The notes under the pieces are model-generated. The model saw only the letters and a list, made by a program, of their open reading frames with translations. It did not search any database and was not told where the DNA came from. Of a DNA stretch of 64,000 nucleotides, positions 63,701-64,000 are shown one piece after another. Numbering within the stretch: the first letter of the stretch is position 1; every line of letters starts with the position of its first letter. The translations under genes were made by a program, and so were the position numbers. This DNA comes from Ahniella affigens (GTDB lineage: Bacteria; Pseudomonadota; Gammaproteobacteria; Xanthomonadales; Ahniellaceae), in assembly GCF_003015185.1 (NCBI RefSeq), contig NZ_CP027860.1, forward strand, positions 5,301,001 through 5,365,000. The letters run 5' to 3'.

Positions 63701-64000
63701 AGTTCTTGAAGTACGAACTCGACGGGTATCTGCGTGGTCGCGGTGGCGAAATTCTCGAAGAGCTGCCGCTCTATAAAGTGGAGTCGTCGCAAGGCTATGT
63801 GCATTACCGCAAGGGCTCGCTGGTGATGTATCGCCTGAAGGACGAGATCGGTGCCGACAAAATCAATCTGGCGCTGCGCAACTATCTGGCGCGCACGCAG
63901 TACCAGGAGCCGCCGTACACGGTATCGACTGAATTTGTCGAGGAACTCCGTGCCGTGACGCCCCCGGAGAAGCAGCAGCTGATCACCGACTTGTTTGAGC
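60766..64000 (+). CDS. ABC permease fused to M1-family metallopeptidase (3' end outside window)
   Basis: The frame is open from ATG 60766 to the window end, at least 1,078 residues. Residues 1 to about 600 hold two ABC-2-like sets of membrane helices (LKFDLRYQWRSPILWIGSAL; NRALWLGVAMALLAITMRSF; AIVGAFILYTTTVQ). The region from about 620 is a periplasmic M1 (gluzincin) domain with zinc motif H933-E-L-A-H937-Q-W-W, third ligand probably E957 in M-S-E-T-L-S-Q-Y. The classic exopeptidase G-x-M-E-N motif is replaced by I-P-Y-S-E-A-I-G-F (906-914). The family is known as ABC permease/M1 aminopeptidase; its substrate is unclear. Confidence 0.92.
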   Translation, partial: MFSAFLKFDLRYQWRSPILWIGSALFALMAYAATSTDAVQIGGSIGNVHRNAPFVIVQFLNVFTILGLFISGAFVGGALLRDFEMNTSELFFSKPVKAWEYLLGRFTAGVLVSLLIYLAVALALMLGAASPWIDASRLGPFSLAPYGYGLVMFVIPNLIFSAALIMLFAALTRSILGVYQAVTAFFVMWAIAGTFTRDLDNLWLAALIDPFGARALSLTARYWSAEERNTLLPGLSHYVLANRALWLGVAMALLAITMRSFKAQRTGTGRSWFISKKRQEAAPTKAVAAMARLVKQPTSAGFGASLRQYWAQTRFDTWHVLKSVPFQALLSFGIANLVGGLEAQAPMYDTPLYLVTAQMLDIIRGSYTFLLVIIVMFYAGELVWRDRDVKMDGVVDAFPVVNWVPMASKATALVVIIALFLLFAALCCIGYQLVDGGVALEPGLYLSGLAIQAVPFVLIAWLSLVFQVIANNKYVGYLLTIGIVVSQIVLGTLDFDHNLVSFAGASATPYSDMNGFGHFLKGWAWFETYWLLFTVGCLLVATLFWVRGTAEPFKRRVAVAKSRLHGGIAWALTGSISAAAIVGAFILYTTTVQNTYRASDTLLDLQAEYEKTWRKIEDEPQPRIIATDNDVNIFPAERRLEISGHYVMKNKNAEPLTKMTVTVDPDTTAFTLSPEGAKLIEEDKKFGVYVYQFDTPLAPGATFKLPYTLSIRREGFTNSGAPDFLNYNGTFFNNGQAFPQFGYNPQAEIGDRNERKDRGLPPPRRMPKLETAPRTSTYINDDGDWIDFASTVCTSPDQIAMAPGYLQREWTDGDRRCFRYEMDAPILPFWAYLSANWQVKKDRWNDVAIEVYYDAKHPYNVDRMIEATKKSLAYFTENFGPYQHRQFRILEFPNYATFAQSFPNTIPYSEAIGFIANVDAEDSVDYVFYVTAHELAHQWWAHQVIGANAQGSTVMSETLSQYSALMVMEKEYGSSKMRKFLKYELDGYLRGRGGEILEELPLYKVESSQGYVHYRKGSLVMYRLKDEIGADKINLALRNYLARTQYQEPPYTVSTEFVEELRAVTPPEKQQLITDLFE

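Overview
The window is about 62-65% G+C and dense with genes on both strands. Gene content and order point to a gammaproteobacterium of the order Lysobacterales (Xanthomonadales), probably near Rhodanobacteraceae/Ahniella. The evidence is the LysM-dprA-smg block, the nrdR-GNAT-ribD block, yebC-ruvC-ruvA, a GspB-type secretion protein, phhA, and several secreted proteins ending in a GFE-like motif. This placement is an inference from gene content, not from a marker tree.

Layout. 1-2028: the 3' part of thyA, a secreted protein and a membrane protein. 2042-8355 (minus strand): a YadG/YadH-type ABC transporter, an unusual GYF-RDD-pilin fusion, smg, dprA and a LysM protein. 8670-20300 (plus): a giant secreted di-heme/PKD/beta-propeller protein, nrdR-GNAT-ribD, gspB, a secreted repeat protein, and a diguanylate cyclase overlapping a MATCAP-like metallopeptidase. 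20676-26789: putP, a DUF2306 protein, an AraC-type regulator, a yefM-yoeB toxin-antitoxin pair and a crotonase. 26807-38280: a MITE-like element, a metal-dependent cyclase, a CadC-like TPR regulator, lipoproteins, an S1/P1 nuclease and a three-gene ABC exporter operon. 39049-47215: coaX-birA, a Cys/Met trans-sulfuration enzyme, a PaiB-like flavoprotein, phhA, a broken small membrane gene and a TonB-dependent receptor. 47506-59518 (mostly minus): GNAT proteins, a second CadC-like TPR regulator, a large secreted beta-propeller protein, ruvA-ruvC-yebC and a di-heme lipoprotein. 59873-64000: an ABC ATPase and a permease fused to an M1 metallopeptidase that runs off the window.

Most genes are ordinary chromosomal housekeeping or cell-envelope genes. 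I see no prophage, integrase, CRISPR array, rRNA or tRNA. The mobile signals are a 163-bp terminal-inverted-repeat element and dispersed intergenic repeat families (a 249-bp family with four copies or part-copies and a G+C-rich palindromic family with two).

The points most worth a second look are: an apparent one-base frameshift that removes the toxin-binding tail of the YefM antitoxin while its operator and toxin stay intact; a GYF-RDD-type IV pilin-like fusion; a recurring C-terminal F-A-N/D-G-F/L-E motif on exported proteins; a cytochrome domain apparently interrupted by a carbohydrate-binding-like module; and a c-di-GMP cyclase translationally coupled to a MATCAP-like peptidase.
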